A stretch of DNA of 64,000 bases from an uncultured Clostridia bacterium (GCA_947627235.1 CANQVG010000001.1:86875-150874), one strand, 5' to 3'; shown: positions 18,923-27,411, numbered from the stretch's first letter. The notes: generated by a model from the letters alone, not told the origin. Numbers and translations: made by a program.

Positions 18923-18951
18923 TTGACAGCTTATTGTAAGACTGCTATACT
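18923..18951 (+). promoter_or_regulatory. Sigma-A promoter of the HPr-like gene
   Basis: TTGACA (18923-18928), 17-nt spacer, TATACT (18946-18951); near consensus. Confidence 0.85.
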
Positions 18952-18984
18952 GAGATTCAAGAAAATTACATAGGGGGTATTTTT

Positions 18985-19215
18985 ATGACCGCTGTTAAAA
19001 TCAGACTGGGTACCATAAATGACGTCAAGGACTTCGTCAACGCCGTTACGCTCTGCGACTATGAGGTCGACCTTGTTTCGGGAAGATACGCTATCGACGC
19101 CAAGTCGATAATGGGCATATTCAGCCTCGACCTTTCAAGACCTGTCGATATGATAATCCACACCGACGAATGCGGAGAGCTTCTCGCAAAGATTGACAGG
19201 TTCGTTGAAAAATAA
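18985..19215 (+). CDS. HPr-like protein lacking the phosphorylatable histidine
   Basis: 76 residues with the HPr fold pattern. The region matching the Ser46 loop is intact (DAKSIMGIFSLDL, Ser41), but the His15 motif normally read as GxHARPA is replaced by LGTINDVKD, so PEP-dependent sugar phosphotransfer is not possible by the usual route. This resembles the situation in Bacillus Crh, which keeps the regulatory serine only. A regulatory or partner-binding role is an inference. It is monocistronic: a strong promoter with a response-regulator box upstream and a terminator downstream. No PTS genes are nearby. Confidence 0.8.
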   Translation: MTAVKIRLGTINDVKDFVNAVTLCDYEVDLVSGRYAIDAKSIMGIFSLDLSRPVDMIIHTDECGELLAKIDRFVEK

Positions 19216-19225
19216 TATATCGTCA

Positions 19226-19257
19226 AAAGCCTCTCAAGCGAGAGGCTTTAATTTTTG
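19226..19257. terminator. Bidirectional terminator after the HPr-like gene
   Basis: Perfect 10-bp stem AAAGCCTCTC / GAGAGGCTTT with a 4-nt loop, followed by AATTTTT on the plus strand. It also faces the end of the convergent minus-strand gene. Confidence 0.88.
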
Positions 19258-19277
19258 TCTCGGCTTTCGACAGACGT

Positions 19278-19934
19278 TCAGTCGCCATAGTCGTATATAT
19301 CGACCAATTCGTCGGTTCCCTTATAATATAATTTGCCGCCGTCCGAGTAAAAAACTTGGTTTCCCTTGGCTACATTAAAACAGAAAACTATTCGATACAA
19401 GACGTCATATTCATATACACCGTCTTCGTTTTTCGTCTCATCTACTATATACTGATATCCGCATTTTTCGGGACTTATTTTGTTTTTTGCGATTTCTGTT
19501 ATATTTTCGCCTAAATTTATTGTAAAAACAAGTGTTTCATAATCACCGTCGCCGTATTCGTCAACGGATGATGTTAAAAAAGAACTCTCGGTATCCATTT
19601 CTTCCGGAAGATTGATTAAGAAAGCATGGGAAGGTCCCGAAACGGAATTTCCAAGCACGGTAACGTTTGTTTCTTCAATTCTGTCGGCGACGGTTATCTC
19701 CATACCGTTTAGGCTGCCATCCCAGTCATATACCGCGGCGACGGCTTTTTTAAATGTCGGGTTGTATTCATAACAAATGTTCTTTACATTAACGGAGCGA
19801 TAGTCTTTGGAAGCGGACAATAACCAAAACAGCGATATACACAGAAAAGCAAAAATCGCAGCGCAAGTAAGGACGGTATTGATAATTACCGCGAAAATTA
19901 TTTCCACAGTGAGAATGGTTTTTTGAGTTTTCAT
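19278..19934 (-). CDS. Unknown membrane-anchored protein
   Basis: 218 residues from the ATG at 19934; an ATG at 19964 inside asnB is possible but has no clear ribosome site. A long hydrophobic segment spans about residues 8-42, and the rest is a hydrophilic, acidic, presumably extracytoplasmic domain rich in Asp, Glu, Tyr and Val with no motif I recognise. It starts 5 nt after the asnB stop and is probably co-transcribed. I cannot assign a function. Low similarity to common families suggests a lineage-specific protein. Confidence 0.6.
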   Translation of the reverse strand: MKTQKTILTVEIIFAVIINTVLTCAAIFAFLCISLFWLLSASKDYRSVNVKNICYEYNPTFKKAVAAVYDWDGSLNGMEITVADRIEETNVTVLGNSVSGPSHAFLINLPEEMDTESSFLTSSVDEYGDGDYETLVFTINLGENITEIAKNKISPEKCGYQYIVDETKNEDGVYEYDVLYRIVFCFNVAKGNQVFYSDGGKLYYKGTDELVDIYDYGD

Positions 19935-19939
19935 TGTTT

Positions 19940-21763
19940 TTACCCGAAATACACGCCGTACCATATAAGGAATGTGTATACAGTCCAGATTTTACGAGAG
20001 TTGTCGTATTTCCCGTCGCGGTGCTGGTTCAAAAGCTCCACGAGCTTATCGGAATTGAAGAATTTTTGCGCTCGCTCGCTCTCAAACTCCGACCTTACCT
20101 TGTTGTAATACTCGTCTTCTTTGAGCCATACCCTTATCGGAACAGGGAAGCCGAGCTTCTTTTTGTTGGCGGTTAGGGGAGGGCAGGCGGCGAGGGCAGC
20201 CTTGCGCATTGCAAACTTTGTGTTTTCCTTAGTGACGCGGTATCTCTTGGGAATTCTCTCGGCAAGCGCCATAACATATCTGTCGAGGAACGGCACTCTG
20301 AGTTCCAAAGAGTTGGCCATAGACATTTTGTCGGCTTTTAGAAGTATATCGCCTGTCATCCAGAGGTTGAGGTCGAGATACTGCATCTTTGTGACGGCGT
20401 CCTTATCCGCTACCTTGTCATAAAACGGTTTTGTAATATCCTTGGCGTCGGGAGCGTCTGTCTTTATTTTAAGGAGCTGCTTGCGCTCTTTTTCGGAAAA
20501 GATGTAAGCGTTTCCGATAAAGCGCTCCTCAAGGTCTTTTCCGCGGCGAATAAGGAAGTTTAGACCGCGGTGGGCGGGGAGCATAGACGCGCACTTTCCG
20601 ATGCAGCGGCGTATCGGGCGGGGTATAAGGTTGTAGATTGCAACGTCGTCCGGCTCTTTGTATATGTTGTATCCTCCGAAGATTTCGTCGGCGCCCTCTC
20701 CGGAAAGAACCACCTTTACACGCTCCGAAGCAAGCTTGCAGACAAAATAGAGCGCCACGGCTGCCGGGTCGGCGAGCGGTTCGTCCATATGATACTGAAT
20801 CTTCGGAAATGTTCCCCAGTATTCTTCGGGCGTGATGACTTTCGATATGTTTTCCTTGCCGATGTACTTTGAAAACTCCTTTGCGTAGCCGATTTCGTTG
20901 TACTTTTCGTCTTCGCCGAAGCCTACGGTGAAGGTCTTGTCGACGTTTGCGACAGCCGCTACATAGCTTGAATCCACACCGCTTGAAAGAAAGCTTCCGA
21001 CTTCAACGTCGGCTATTTTGTGTGCCTCTACGGAGTCCTTGAAAGTTTCGGAAATTCTCTTTACCCACTCGTCGAGGTCCGGTTTTTCGTCGGCGTCGAA
21101 ATTGACGCTCCAGTAGCGCTCGGTCTTTAATTTGCCGTCGCAATATGTGAACCAGTGTGCGGGGAGCAGTTTGTAAACGCCCTTGAAAAACGTCTCCTCG
21201 CAGGGTGAATACTGGAATGTCAGATAGTTTTCGAGGGCGGTCTCGTTAAGCTCTTTTTTGAAGTCCGGATGCAAAAGAAAGCTCTTTATCTCCGAGCCGA
21301 AGATGAAGCTTTCGCCCATTTTTGCGTAATACAGCGGCTTAATGCCGAAAAAGTCCCTCGCGCCGAATAGCTCCTGCTTATTTGAGTCCCATATCACAAA
21401 TGCGAACATTCCGCGAAGCTTGGGGAGCATATCCTTGCCCCACTCCTCGTAGCCGTGAAGAAGCACTTCGGAGTCTGTATTTGTCGAGAAGCAGTGACCC
21501 GCGTTTATAAGCTCCTCGCGCAGCGAACGGTAGTTGTAGATTTCGCCGTTGAAAGTGAGAACAAGCGAGCGGTCCTCGTTATAGAGCGGCTGTGAACCGG
21601 TTGAAAGGTCGATTATTGAGAGCCGCCTGAAGCCGAGTGCAATGCCGGAGTCTATGTGTTTTCCGCCCGAATCGGGACCGCGATGACGTATCGCTTCCAT
21701 CATATTTTCTATGACCTCATCGGCGTTTTGGATTTTATTTGTAAAGCCTACGATTCCGCACAT
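19940..21763 (-). CDS. asnB: Asparagine synthase (glutamine-hydrolysing)
   Basis: Converts aspartate, ATP and glutamine to asparagine. 607 residues: N-terminal Ntn glutaminase with Cys2 nucleophile (MCGIVGF), RHRGPD, FNGEIYNY, then the AMP-forming synthetase domain with SSGVDSSYV P-loop (about residue 255-263), GEGADEIFGGY and LRVPFLD. An AAGGAGA site lies before the ATG. It has its own promoter in the divergent gap with the SGNH hydrolase, with a direct-repeat box just upstream of the -35. In spore-forming relatives related AsnB paralogues can act in envelope modification; here the glutaminase and synthetase both look complete. Confidence 0.94.
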   Translation of the reverse strand: MCGIVGFTNKIQNADEVIENMMEAIRHRGPDSGGKHIDSGIALGFRRLSIIDLSTGSQPLYNEDRSLVLTFNGEIYNYRSLREELINAGHCFSTNTDSEVLLHGYEEWGKDMLPKLRGMFAFVIWDSNKQELFGARDFFGIKPLYYAKMGESFIFGSEIKSFLLHPDFKKELNETALENYLTFQYSPCEETFFKGVYKLLPAHWFTYCDGKLKTERYWSVNFDADEKPDLDEWVKRISETFKDSVEAHKIADVEVGSFLSSGVDSSYVAAVANVDKTFTVGFGEDEKYNEIGYAKEFSKYIGKENISKVITPEEYWGTFPKIQYHMDEPLADPAAVALYFVCKLASERVKVVLSGEGADEIFGGYNIYKEPDDVAIYNLIPRPIRRCIGKCASMLPAHRGLNFLIRRGKDLEERFIGNAYIFSEKERKQLLKIKTDAPDAKDITKPFYDKVADKDAVTKMQYLDLNLWMTGDILLKADKMSMANSLELRVPFLDRYVMALAERIPKRYRVTKENTKFAMRKAALAACPPLTANKKKLGFPVPIRVWLKEDEYYNKVRSEFESERAQKFFNSDKLVELLNQHRDGKYDNSRKIWTVYTFLIWYGVYFG

Positions 21764-21814
21764 ATAAATTTATCTCCTTGTATGAAAATTTGAGTTGTTT
21801 CGTGAATTTCAGCA

Positions 21815-21843
21815 ATTATACCATATTTTGAGTAAAAATTCAA
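21815..21843 (-). promoter_or_regulatory. Sigma-A promoter of asnB
   Basis: On the minus strand TTGAAT (21843-21838), 17-nt spacer, TATAAT (21820-21815). Confidence 0.82.
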
Positions 21844-21852
21844 TCGGATAAG

Positions 21853-21869
21853 GTTACACAAAGGTTACA
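21853..21869 (-). promoter_or_regulatory. OmpR/PhoB-type response-regulator box (WalR-like)
   Basis: On the minus strand TGTAAC-N5-TGTAAC, an exact TGTWAH-N5-TGTWAH match, 9 nt upstream of the asnB -35. On the plus strand it reads GTTACA-N5-GTTACA, 24 nt upstream of the SGNH hydrolase -35. It could serve either divergent promoter. Confidence 0.5.
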
Positions 21870-21893
21870 ATTTATTAAAATTCGGGAATTTCC

Positions 21894-21922
21894 TTGAAAA
21901 AGAATGAGGATTGCTGTATAAT
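21894..21922 (+). promoter_or_regulatory. Sigma-A promoter of the SGNH-DUF4358-SBP operon
   Basis: TTGAAA (21894-21899), 17-nt spacer, TATAAT (21917-21922), 46 nt before the ATG. Confidence 0.85.
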
Positions 21923-21968
21923 ATGATTGTCGTTATATATGCCTTGATACCGAATCGGAGTTGAAATT

Positions 21969-22835
21969 ATGAATGAGAATTTCGGCAGAAAAAAGAAGCT
22001 GAGAGTAAGATACCGTTTGAGCGTGGTATTCTTTGCCGCCGTGCTTATTTTCGGAATTATGTTTTACCGCTATATGAAGACCGTTACTCTTGAAGACGTT
22101 TTATCCGAAAACAGAACCATCACTGTTTTTTCTCATAACGCGCCCGATAAGGCGGAAGACCGCGAAGACGGGCAGGATTTCCCGGCAGGTGACGACAGCG
22201 GTTCTCAGCAGCCGGAAGACCCATCGGGAATTGTCAATCCCGTTCCCGAGTGTGAAGCTGCCGACAGCTCATATATAAATGATTGCGTATTTATAGGCGA
22301 CTCTATAGTCTACGGACTGAGCTCATACGGAGTCGTGCCGTCGTCGAATGTCTTCGCAAGCGTATCTATGAGCGTTTCCAAGGCTGAGACCGAAAAGATT
22401 GATACTCAGTATGGCTCGGTAACAGCGATAGAGGCGGTAACCCAGATGCAGCCGAAGATAATATATATAATGCTCGGCTCCAACGGGGCGGCGTATATGT
22501 CGGCCTCAGAGATGTATCAGAGTTATCAGGCGTTTTTGAATAAGGTCAGACTTGCCTCTCCGTATTCCGAGGTATATATAATCTCAACGCCACCGGTTAC
22601 CTCCGCGAAGGAAAACTCGGTAGAGTCTCCGATAAAAAATTCAGATATCGACAGTCTCAATGAAAAACTCTTGGAATACGCCGACAGCAACGGCATACAT
22701 TTTCTTGATTTGAACTCCGCGCTTAAAGACTCCTCGGGATATCTCCCGTCGGAATCGGCGGAAAATGACGGAATGCATTTCAAGTATTCTACATACGAGA
22801 CCTTTATCGATTACATTCTCAGCCACATCGCTTAA
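21969..22835 (+). CDS. Membrane-anchored SGNH/GDSL hydrolase
   Basis: 288 residues: short basic N-terminus, one membrane helix (about 17-36), an acidic Ser/Pro/Asp linker (about 58-98) and an SGNH hydrolase domain. Catalytic blocks are FIGDSIVYG (Ser), MLGSNGA (Asn) and NDGMHFKYS (Asp-His). The linker and anchor place the enzyme outside the membrane. Substrates in the family include O-acetyl groups on cell-wall or capsule polymers; which one here is not visible. The GGAG site is 9 nt before the ATG. First gene of a trio with a DUF4358 lipoprotein and a solute-binding lipoprotein. Confidence 0.85.
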   Translation: MNENFGRKKKLRVRYRLSVVFFAAVLIFGIMFYRYMKTVTLEDVLSENRTITVFSHNAPDKAEDREDGQDFPAGDDSGSQQPEDPSGIVNPVPECEAADSSYINDCVFIGDSIVYGLSSYGVVPSSNVFASVSMSVSKAETEKIDTQYGSVTAIEAVTQMQPKIIYIMLGSNGAAYMSASEMYQSYQAFLNKVRLASPYSEVYIISTPPVTSAKENSVESPIKNSDIDSLNEKLLEYADSNGIHFLDLNSALKDSSGYLPSESAENDGMHFKYSTYETFIDYILSHIA

Positions 22836-22846
22836 GGAGGAGCCGT

Positions 22847-23299
22847 TTGAAAAAACTGTTGTGCGCGGTGTTTGCGCTTGTTTTTCTTGTGTCATGTACT
22901 AAATATGCCGAGCCTGATGTTTCGGAGCTTTCCGAGAGCCTGCTTTGCGGTCAGGAGCTTGAGGAAATGACGTCTGCGGATATAACGGATATCGGCATAA
23001 TATTTGATATTGACCTGTCTCTTGCCGAGGAGTATGCCGTAAACTACAGCGGCAAGGGCGGGCGCGCCGATATTCTTGCGGTATTCAAGCTTTACGATAA
23101 GGACGACGTTTCTTACTTCGCCGAAGCACTTGAGCAGTACCGCGAGGAGCGCTATAATGACTTTTTGGGTTACGCGCCTTTTGAGGCTAAAAAGATTGAA
23201 AACGGTAAAGTGCTCATCTACGGCAGATATGTAATTCTGGCGATACTGCCGGACATTGACGCCGCGATTGAGACGGCAGACAAGGCTTTCAAAGAATGA
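22847..23299 (+). CDS. DUF4358 lipoprotein
   Basis: 150 residues starting at TTG (22847) after GGAGGAG. The N-terminal signal ends in a lipobox-like LVSC at Cys17, so it is predicted to be a lipoprotein. The core pattern (EEMTSADITDIGIIFDID, later AVFKL and FLGYAPFEAKKIEN) fits DUF4358, a domain of unknown function often seen beside SGNH hydrolases in Clostridia. The stop overlaps the next ATG by 4 nt (coupled translation). Confidence 0.8.
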   Translation: MKKLLCAVFALVFLVSCTKYAEPDVSELSESLLCGQELEEMTSADITDIGIIFDIDLSLAEEYAVNYSGKGGRADILAVFKLYDKDDVSYFAEALEQYREERYNDFLGYAPFEAKKIENGKVLIYGRYVILAILPDIDAAIETADKAFKE

Positions 23300-24933
23300 T
23301 GAGGATAAAATTTTGCGCAGCGGCGCTATTTGTTTTTATAATATGCTCGTCGATGTTTTTTGTCGCATGTGCGCCTGTTGACGCAATTATCGGTTTTTTT
23401 GCCGACGACGGCACAGGACACATTTTTAAAATTGCCATAGATTCCGACCCCGACTGTCTTGACCCCCAGCTTGCTGAGGACGAAAATTCGGTCAGGATAG
23501 CGAATAATCTCTTTGCCGGTCTTATGGATTATGACGAAAACGGCAGGTTGGTATGCCGCTTGGCAAAGGACTACACGGTATCAAGCGACGGACTTAAGTA
23601 TACTTTTTACATTGAAGAAGGTTATAAATGGCACGCTGTCGGCGACTTTGAGGCTCCCGTTACCGCTCACGATTTTGTCTTCGGATTCAGGCGTCTTATG
23701 GACCCTAAAACCGCTTCGCCACACTCTGAAAAGTATTTCTGCATTTACGGTGCTGAGGCGGCGCGTACCGGTTTAATCGGTGTCGACTGCATCGGCGTCG
23801 CCGCGCTTGACGACTACACGCTTGAGTTTACGCTCGGATACCGCAACGCCGAGTTTCTTTACCTTTTGGCGGAGCTGCCTGCCATGCCCTGCTGCGAGGA
23901 ATTTTTCAATACTTCCGGCGGAAAATACGGACTTGAAGCCGATGAAACATGTTCAAACGGACCGTTTTATCTCAGATACTGGCTTCACGACCCATACGGA
24001 AAAAACAACTACGTCAGGTTGAGAAGAAACCCCGGCTACAGCGAAATGAGCTATGTCAGTCCTGCCGGAGTAAACTATCTTGTCACCCCGGACGCGCAGG
24101 AGAGAACGGCAGATCTAATAAACGGCTCTACAGATGCCGCTCTATACAGCGGTGGGCGTGCCGCTCCGATAGACGGAAACGAGTATGTTTTTGGCTATGC
24201 CGATACTGCGGGTCTGATATTCAATGAAAACATAAAGGCTTTTTCAAATCCCGAGATAAGGCAGATTTTCTCGTGGGCTGTTGACAGAGACGCTCTTAAT
24301 GATTCGTCTCCGGATATTCTTTTTCAGGCCGACAGATTGATTCCTCAGAGTCCGGTGTTTTCTCAGAAGGGTTATTCGTCATCGGTTTCCGAAGAAGTAA
24401 CCGCCTCTGATAAAGCTATGGCAGAATATAAATGGAGTTTTATTCTGACCGAAGCGGAAAAGGCAGAGCTTATCGGAAAAACGGTGATGGTGCCGTCGGA
24501 ATTTGAGTACGGTGAGTATCTCTCTAAGCTTACCGACTGCTGGTATTCAGTCTTCGGAATCCACTTCGGGCTGGAATTTGTGAACGTACGCGACTACGAG
24601 AACAGACTGAAAAACGGGGATTACGACATCGCGCTGTTTATGCTTCACTCCGACAGCGCCTCGGCATTAGATTATATTGAGCCTTTCGGAAACGGTGAGC
24701 TGACTTTCAGGTCGGAATCGGCAGCTTCGGCGCTCTCGGACAAAGGGCGCTTCGCCTCAATGTCGCTTTTGAATTACGGCTGTTCGGTTGCGGAGAGCGA
24801 AATATTGTCTGACTATCATTTTATTCCGATATGGTATATTCCTACCGTATGCTGTTACGATGAAGACGCCGAGGAAATAAAGCTTGACCCGTTTTCGGGA
24901 ACCGTTTACTTTGAAAACGCGAAGATGTTCTGA
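23296..24933 (+). CDS. Oligopeptide-type ABC solute-binding lipoprotein (orphan)
   Basis: 545 residues of the SBP family 5 (OppA-like). Signal peptide with lipobox-like VAC at about Cys25; family features include the N-terminal CLDPQLAEDENS, a GLMDYDENG segment, YTFYIEEGYKWHAVGDFEAPVTAHDFVFGFRR-type region and NNYVRLRRNPGY. It binds peptides or similar ligands outside the cell. No permease or ATPase gene lies within the window, so it either serves a distant transporter or acts as a sensor/chaperone. Coupled to the DUF4358 gene by an ATGA overlap. Confidence 0.88.
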   Translation: MMRIKFCAAALFVFIICSSMFFVACAPVDAIIGFFADDGTGHIFKIAIDSDPDCLDPQLAEDENSVRIANNLFAGLMDYDENGRLVCRLAKDYTVSSDGLKYTFYIEEGYKWHAVGDFEAPVTAHDFVFGFRRLMDPKTASPHSEKYFCIYGAEAARTGLIGVDCIGVAALDDYTLEFTLGYRNAEFLYLLAELPAMPCCEEFFNTSGGKYGLEADETCSNGPFYLRYWLHDPYGKNNYVRLRRNPGYSEMSYVSPAGVNYLVTPDAQERTADLINGSTDAALYSGGRAAPIDGNEYVFGYADTAGLIFNENIKAFSNPEIRQIFSWAVDRDALNDSSPDILFQADRLIPQSPVFSQKGYSSSVSEEVTASDKAMAEYKWSFILTEAEKAELIGKTVMVPSEFEYGEYLSKLTDCWYSVFGIHFGLEFVNVRDYENRLKNGDYDIALFMLHSDSASALDYIEPFGNGELTFRSESAASALSDKGRFASMSLLNYGCSVAESEILSDYHFIPIWYIPTVCCYDEDAEEIKLDPFSGTVYFENAKMF

Positions 24934-24966
24934 CGCACGGCGCTCATAAGCGTTGCAAAAATAAAA

Positions 24967-24993
24967 AAAGCCCGGACGGGCTTTCTTTATTGC
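24967..24993. terminator. Bidirectional terminator between the SBP gene and rpmB
   Basis: Stem AAAGCCCG / CGGGCTTT with a 2-nt loop (24967-24984). On the minus strand it is followed by seven T, strong for rpmB; on the plus strand by CTTTATT, weaker. Confidence 0.85.
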
Positions 24994-25003
24994 ATTGTTC
25001 GGA

Positions 25004-25189
25004 TTATGCTCTTGTGACCTTACCGGATCTGAGGCATCTCGAGCAAACATAGACGTGGCAGGGCGTGCCGTTCTTGATAACCTTGACTCTTTTTACGTTA
25101 GGCTTCCAAGTTCTATTGGTTCTCCTATGAGAGTGAGAAACCTTAATTCCGAAAGTAACACCCTTTCCGCAAACTTCACATTTAGCCAT
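25004..25189 (-). CDS. rpmB: 50S ribosomal protein L28
   Basis: 61 residues of the zinc-binding (C+) form: [11 protein letters not shown] with CxxC at the N-terminus and VCSRC near residue 48. Typical [14 protein letters not shown] core. AGGAGGTG ribosome site upstream. It stands alone with its own promoter and terminator. The zinc-type form means this gene is normally paired, elsewhere in a genome, with or without a Zur-controlled C- copy. Confidence 0.97.
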   Translation of the reverse strand: MAKCEVCGKGVTFGIKVSHSHRRTNRTWKPNVKRVKVIKNGTPCHVYVCSRCLRSGKVTRA

Positions 25190-25232
25190 CGGGCTGCACC
25201 TCCTTTTTGTATTTCATAGAATCACAAGCTAT

Positions 25233-25261
25233 ATCTTAGCAAATTTTTTTGTGAAATGCAA
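25233..25261 (-). promoter_or_regulatory. Candidate rpmB promoter
   Basis: Minus strand TTGCAT (25261-25256), 17-nt spacer, TAAGAT (25238-25233). Confidence 0.6.
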
Positions 25262-25309
25262 GTGTTTTTGCAAAAATATTTATATATTTTCAAATCTTTT
25301 CTATATGCC

Positions 25310-25338
25310 TTGCTATTTTTTGAAATTTATAGTACAAT
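25310..25338 (+). promoter_or_regulatory. Candidate promoter for the M50-scpA-scpB run
   Basis: TTGCTA (25310-25315), 17-nt spacer, TACAAT (25333-25338). An alternative TATAAA follows nearby. Confidence 0.55.
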
Positions 25339-25391
25339 AGTATAAATTGAGTGCGTAAGGATACACGACGTTTTCTGAAAGGAGCCTTTAA

Positions 25392-26099
25392 ATGTCTTTT
25401 TTGCTGAATTACTCGGGGGCAGAGCTTGTTATATTGCTTTGTATCCGTCTGCTTATAATATTTGCGATTCTGCCTATACATGAATACGCTCACGGTTATG
25501 CCGCCCGAAAGCTCGGTGACAATACCGCTCTTATATCCGGCAGACTCACCCTGAACCCGCTTGCTCATGTCGATCCTCTCGGCGCCATACTGCTTTTGCT
25601 TCTCGGATTCGGTTGGGCAAAACCTGTTCCGGTCAATCCGCGCAACTTCAGAAACTATAAGCGCGATATGGCAATAACCGCCTTTGCAGGTCCGCTTTCA
25701 AACCTTTTATGCGCGCTTGCGGCAATATTTGTCAATTCTGTTTTAATAGGAGTTTACAATTACAGGGCGTTTTCTTTTTCCGATTCGGTTTATACCGTGA
25801 TATATTTTGTTATAATCGCATTTCAGTATTTCGCGACAATCAATATTTCGCTCGCTGTTTTCAACCTGATACCGATAGAACCGCTCGACGGCTCTCGCAT
25901 ATTCAGCTATTTTCTGCCGCCGAAAGCCAACGCCTTTATCGCGCGTTACAGGAGGTATTTCTACTACGGTCTGCTGATACTTCTCATTACCGGCATACTT
26001 ACAGGCCCGCTTTCGTGGATAATCAATAAATTGTACAACCTGTTTGGGCTGCTGTTCTTCTGGGTTGACATCATCTTCAGAGCGGTATTCTTAAAATGA
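25392..26099 (+). CDS. Site-2-protease-like M50 membrane metalloprotease
   Basis: 235 residues, about five membrane helices. The zinc motif HEYAH lies in the first helix (about residue 30) and the third ligand motif in NLIPIEPLDGSRI near residue 160. This matches the compact M50 family (Bacillus YwhC type) rather than SpoIVFB or RseP, as there is no PDZ or CBS domain. Substrate unknown. Coupled by an ATGA overlap to scpA, an arrangement common in Clostridia. AAAGGAG site upstream. Confidence 0.9.
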   Translation: MSFLLNYSGAELVILLCIRLLIIFAILPIHEYAHGYAARKLGDNTALISGRLTLNPLAHVDPLGAILLLLLGFGWAKPVPVNPRNFRNYKRDMAITAFAGPLSNLLCALAAIFVNSVLIGVYNYRAFSFSDSVYTVIYFVIIAFQYFATINISLAVFNLIPIEPLDGSRIFSYFLPPKANAFIARYRRYFYYGLLILLITGILTGPLSWIINKLYNLFGLLFFWVDIIFRAVFLK

Positions 26100-26827
26100 G
26101 CTATACTGCAGTATCATACCGGCTTGACAGCTTCGAGGGTCCTCTCGACCTGCTTCTGTTCCTGATTTCAAAGCATAAGCTGAATATCAATGACATTAAA
26201 ATATCAATGCTTTTGGAGCAGTACCTTGAATATATTGACGGCATTGAGGAACAGGATTTTGAATACGCAGGCGAATTTCTCGAAATGGCTGCAAGGCTGA
26301 TTCTTATAAAAACGCTTTCGCTGCTGCCAAAGCACGAAGAAGCCAACGAGATGAAGCAGGAACTTCAGGGCAGGCTGATTGAGTATTCGCTTTGCAAAAA
26401 GGCCGCCGCGCGTCTGAGGGAGAGCTATAAGGGCGACGTGATTTATGTAAAAAAACCGTCGGAGCTTAAGATTTCCAAGACCTATACCCAAACTCACAGC
26501 CCTGATGACCTTTTGGCTGCTTTCTTCGGAATATCAAATCAGAAGCTCAAAAACAGTCCGGTTCAGATTTCAGCATTCAGACCGATAGTTTCAAAGCGCA
26601 TTGTCTCGGTTTCCTCAAAGATTTTTTATGTGCTGCGCAGGCTTTACCGCACGGGCAAGTGCGGCTTGCAGGACTTGTATGAGGGTATGACCGACCGCTC
26701 CGAAAAGATCGCGACCTTTCTTGCGATTTTAGAGCTTACGAAGTCGGGGCGGATACTTTTAAACGACGACAACACCGAAATTACCTTTGACCCCGAAAAG
26801 CGGCGGAAAAGGCATAGTGAGGAATAA
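26096..26827 (+). CDS. scpA: Segregation and condensation protein A
   Basis: Kleisin subunit bridging the two heads of SMC in the bacterial condensin. 243 residues; the N-terminal FEGPLDLLLFLISKHKLNINDI is the classic ScpA signature, with a C-terminal winged-helix-like region (YEGMTDRSEKIATFLAILEL). Acts on the nucleoid with ScpB, whose gene follows after 2 nt. Confidence 0.95.
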   Translation: MSYTAVSYRLDSFEGPLDLLLFLISKHKLNINDIKISMLLEQYLEYIDGIEEQDFEYAGEFLEMAARLILIKTLSLLPKHEEANEMKQELQGRLIEYSLCKKAAARLRESYKGDVIYVKKPSELKISKTYTQTHSPDDLLAAFFGISNQKLKNSPVQISAFRPIVSKRIVSVSSKIFYVLRRLYRTGKCGLQDLYEGMTDRSEKIATFLAILELTKSGRILLNDDNTEITFDPEKRRKRHSEE

Positions 26828-26829
26828 AT

Positions 26830-27381
26830 ATGCAGTTGGATGAAAAAATTTCCATAATTGAGGCTATACTATTTGCAAGCGGAGACCCCATAGAATTTGA
26901 CAAGCTTGCGCTCGGGGCCGGAGTAGATATATCCGACTTACATAAGCTTATACCGATACTCAATTCAAATTACCGTGACCGCGGTTCGGCGTTTGAGGTA
27001 CTCAGGCTTGAGGACTCCTATCAGCTCGCGACTCTCGAAAAATACGCGCCATATATCCGCGCAGCGCTCGAATCTAAAAGAACGGCGACGCTTTCTCCTG
27101 CGGCGATGGAAACGCTCACCATCATTGCATACAATCAGCCGGTGACAAGAAGTTTTGTCGAGGACGTCAGGGGAGTGGATTCGAGCGGAGTTATTACAAA
27201 TCTTCTCGAAAAGGAGCTTATAGAGGAAGCAGGGCGGCTCGACGTTCCCGGCAAGCCGCTCACATTCAAAACCACCGCTAACTTTCTCAGATGCTTTGGA
27301 CTTTCATCGATAAAGGATTTGCCGCCGCTTCCGAGCGACAACTCTCAGATGACCTTTGACGACGTTAATTCCGAAAGCTGA
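26830..27381 (+). CDS. scpB: Segregation and condensation protein B
   Basis: 183 residues with two winged-helix domains; IIEAILFASGDPIEFDKLA at the start and AAMETLTIIAYNQPVTRSFVEDVRGVDS in the middle are diagnostic. Partner of ScpA and SMC in chromosome segregation. Two nt after scpA and 30 nt before the DUF2953 gene, so likely one transcript. Confidence 0.95.
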   Translation: MQLDEKISIIEAILFASGDPIEFDKLALGAGVDISDLHKLIPILNSNYRDRGSAFEVLRLEDSYQLATLEKYAPYIRAALESKRTATLSPAAMETLTIIAYNQPVTRSFVEDVRGVDSSGVITNLLEKELIEEAGRLDVPGKPLTFKTTANFLRCFGLSSIKDLPPLPSDNSQMTFDDVNSES

Positions 27382-27411
27382 GCGTTAAAAAATCAAAAAT
27401 GGGGGAATGAT

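Noticed and set aside
21764..21814. T-box or riboswitch leader for asnB
   Set aside because: The leader between the promoter and ATG is about 45 nt, too short for a T-box, with no terminator hairpin.
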